Assembly (NCBI GenBank): GCA_035236585.1
Contig: CP141134.1
Coordinates: forward strand, 23,180,414 to 23,244,413
Source of the DNA: Warburgia ugandensis
Lineage: Eukaryota > Streptophyta > Magnoliopsida > Canellales > Canellaceae
DNA: 64,000 bases
Direction of reading: 5' to 3'
The position numbers and the translations under genes are program-made. The notes under the pieces were generated by a model, which was given only the letters and a program-made list of their open reading frames with translations, searched no databases and was not told where the DNA came from. Below are positions 62,775 to 64,000 of the stretch, piece after piece. Each line of letters starts with the position of its first letter. Position 1 is the stretch's first letter.

Positions 62775-63100
62775 GGAGTGGATCCCACTAGACTAGAACT
62801 AGGAACAAAGAGAGAGGAGTGAAATGGTCCCACTTGAGTTGCAGAGTGAGGGAAAAGGCAAAGAGAAAAAGGCTAAAATGGGTCTTACTTGACGGTCATC
62901 AGAGAGTGGGAGAGAAAGCAAAGTGAATAAGGTTGAAGTGGATCTCACTTGAGGGTCACATGTGAGTGGGAGAAAAAGGTTGAAATGGGTCTCACTAGGC
63001 TTGAACGAGGAAGGAGCAAGGAAATGTGAAATGGGTTCCATTAGAGACCCTAGGGGCTTAGCGCATAATAGGTAGTTTAGGATGGGTCTCATTATACTTG
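62775..63100. repeat. ~46-60-bp degenerate tandem repeats
   Basis: About six units, each beginning GGGTCTCACTTGA or a variant (62778, 62826, 62880, 62940, 62987, 63033, 63084) and continuing with GAGTGGGAGAAAAGG...TGAAAT. They give rise to a 97-codon minus-strand frame (62799-63092) that has no other support. Confidence 0.75.
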
Positions 63101-64000
63101 TTTGGTCTTTGGAACTTCAGTTTTCTCTTGTAAAACATTTTAGTTGAAAACTAAGCATTATGGCCCCCTTTTTCCACCTTTTACCTTGCCTCTTGGTTTT
63201 AAACTAAGTAGGTCTCATTTTTATCCTTTCTATCTTGCCTCTTGATTTTGAGTAAAAGGAAGCTCTTAGGGGCCTTTTTCAGACAAATGGCCCCTACTTG
63301 CTAACGTAGGTAGGTCCCATTTATGGTGTTAGAGTTTTAGAAAATTTAATGAGTTTTTCTTTGAGAAAGGTTCCTAAATGACTTAAATAAGAAAGCTTTC
63401 GTAAGGGACATTTTCTTTTAAAATAAATGGACACCATAGTGTATTGCAAAGGATACTTATGTATGCTATAATGTTATTTAAGTGAATGATTTATTATTAT
63501 TTTAAGTTTATTTACTTAAGACACTATAATGTAAATAAGGGAATACCCCCATTTAATTTTAATAAAAGAAAAGTTTTAAGACCTAATTCCAAGAGGGAAA
63601 AAATTCAACCCATAGCTCCTATTATAAGAACACAATTTTAAGGCTTGGTTAATGTTTAAAAAATCAATTCCTAAGGGTATTTATTTGATTTTTAATGCTG
63701 AAAACTAACATATTATTACTAAAAACCAAAAGGTCCATAAGAAAACTTCAAGTTTAGGTTATCTGAAAAAGTTATATCAGCCAATGGTGTTATTATAATT
63801 TTTTTAGAAAAGTTTGAACATAAATAGTACATGGGAATTGCCTTGTTTTCTTTTGAAACTTTGTAATCTTGCTCCAAAGCTTTTAGAATTTCAAAACATG
63901 AACATAAAGACCCTTTTGAACACCTTATTACATATTCAAGCACATATAGAACATGGTTGAAACTATATTTATTGACCATCCAAAGTGTAAAATTTTGAAA
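63101..64000. other. Unassigned A+T-rich end of window
   Basis: It has no motif on either strand. A minus-strand frame of 86 codons (63719-63979) has no recognisable features. Runs such as GCCCCTTTTTCCACCTTTT alternate with poly-A stretches, as in retrotransposon LTRs, but no ends are visible. Confidence 0.3.

Noticed and set aside
61460-63100. CRISPR array
   Set aside because: The repeats are degenerate, contiguous and without unique spacers, and the surroundings are plant transposons.

Overview
The window reads as nuclear, repeat-rich heterochromatin of a flowering plant. It is A+T rich, and every stretch I can identify comes from plant-type transposable elements: Ty3/gypsy LTR retrotransposons of the chromovirus (Del/Tekay-like) and Tat-like groups, large non-autonomous LTR elements, a TRIM and a CACTA DNA transposon. 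I found no intact host gene, rRNA, functional tRNA or CRISPR array. The species cannot be named from this sequence.

Left half (1-27.2 kb). The oldest layer is a decayed minus-strand Tat-like gypsy element. Its primer-site remnant is near 27.2 kb, gag lies at 25.8-24.8 kb and continues at 6.6-5.0 kb, and protease lies at 5.0-4.0 kb. Three later insertions split it. (1) A plus-strand LARD-like copy, A, ends at 3965 and has a 2.7-kb LTR. (2) A 900-bp TRIM (5336-6235, target duplication GTTAT) carries three LTRs, one inverted. (3) A minus-strand LARD-like copy, B (6637-24780, duplication CCCAT), has about 2.8-3.1-kb LTRs and a 2.5-kb internal region with no protein domain. B's left LTR was itself hit by F (9031-18713, duplication GAGGA), a full-length plus-strand gypsy chromovirus. 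F keeps LTRs, primer site, gag, protease, reverse transcriptase, RNase H, integrase and a chromodomain-like tail, but these are broken by stops and two frameshifts. This gives a clear three-deep nest: Tat host, then B, then F.

Middle (27.7-51.2 kb). A second chromovirus-like element, D, lies on the minus strand with LTRs of about 3.5 kb, decayed gag/RT/integrase and an internal deletion. Its right LTR was interrupted by an 11.7-kb CACTA transposon (38133-49825, duplication ACC). The CACTA carries a decayed TNPD-type transposase, a decayed second gene with a Ulp1-like cysteine motif, a Tat-type 3' LTR inside that second gene, and long GA/GT microsatellites. D's left LTR is split: the promoter-side part is in place and the other end lies 1.4 kb away in opposite orientation next to a microsatellite, which suggests an inversion.

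Right part (51.2-64 kb). This holds a probable solo gypsy LTR, the end of a Tat-type LTR, a plus-strand gypsy pol pseudogene (RNase H to integrase) with its 3' LTR ending at 61459, and then A+T-rich DNA with two families of ~50-bp degenerate tandem repeats, one just upstream of a possible minus-strand TATA box. The most unusual objects are the chimeric inverted TRIM, the LARD family with its likely helper inserted inside it, the tRNA-like A/B-box sequence inside the D LTRs, and the apparent LTR-splitting inversion.
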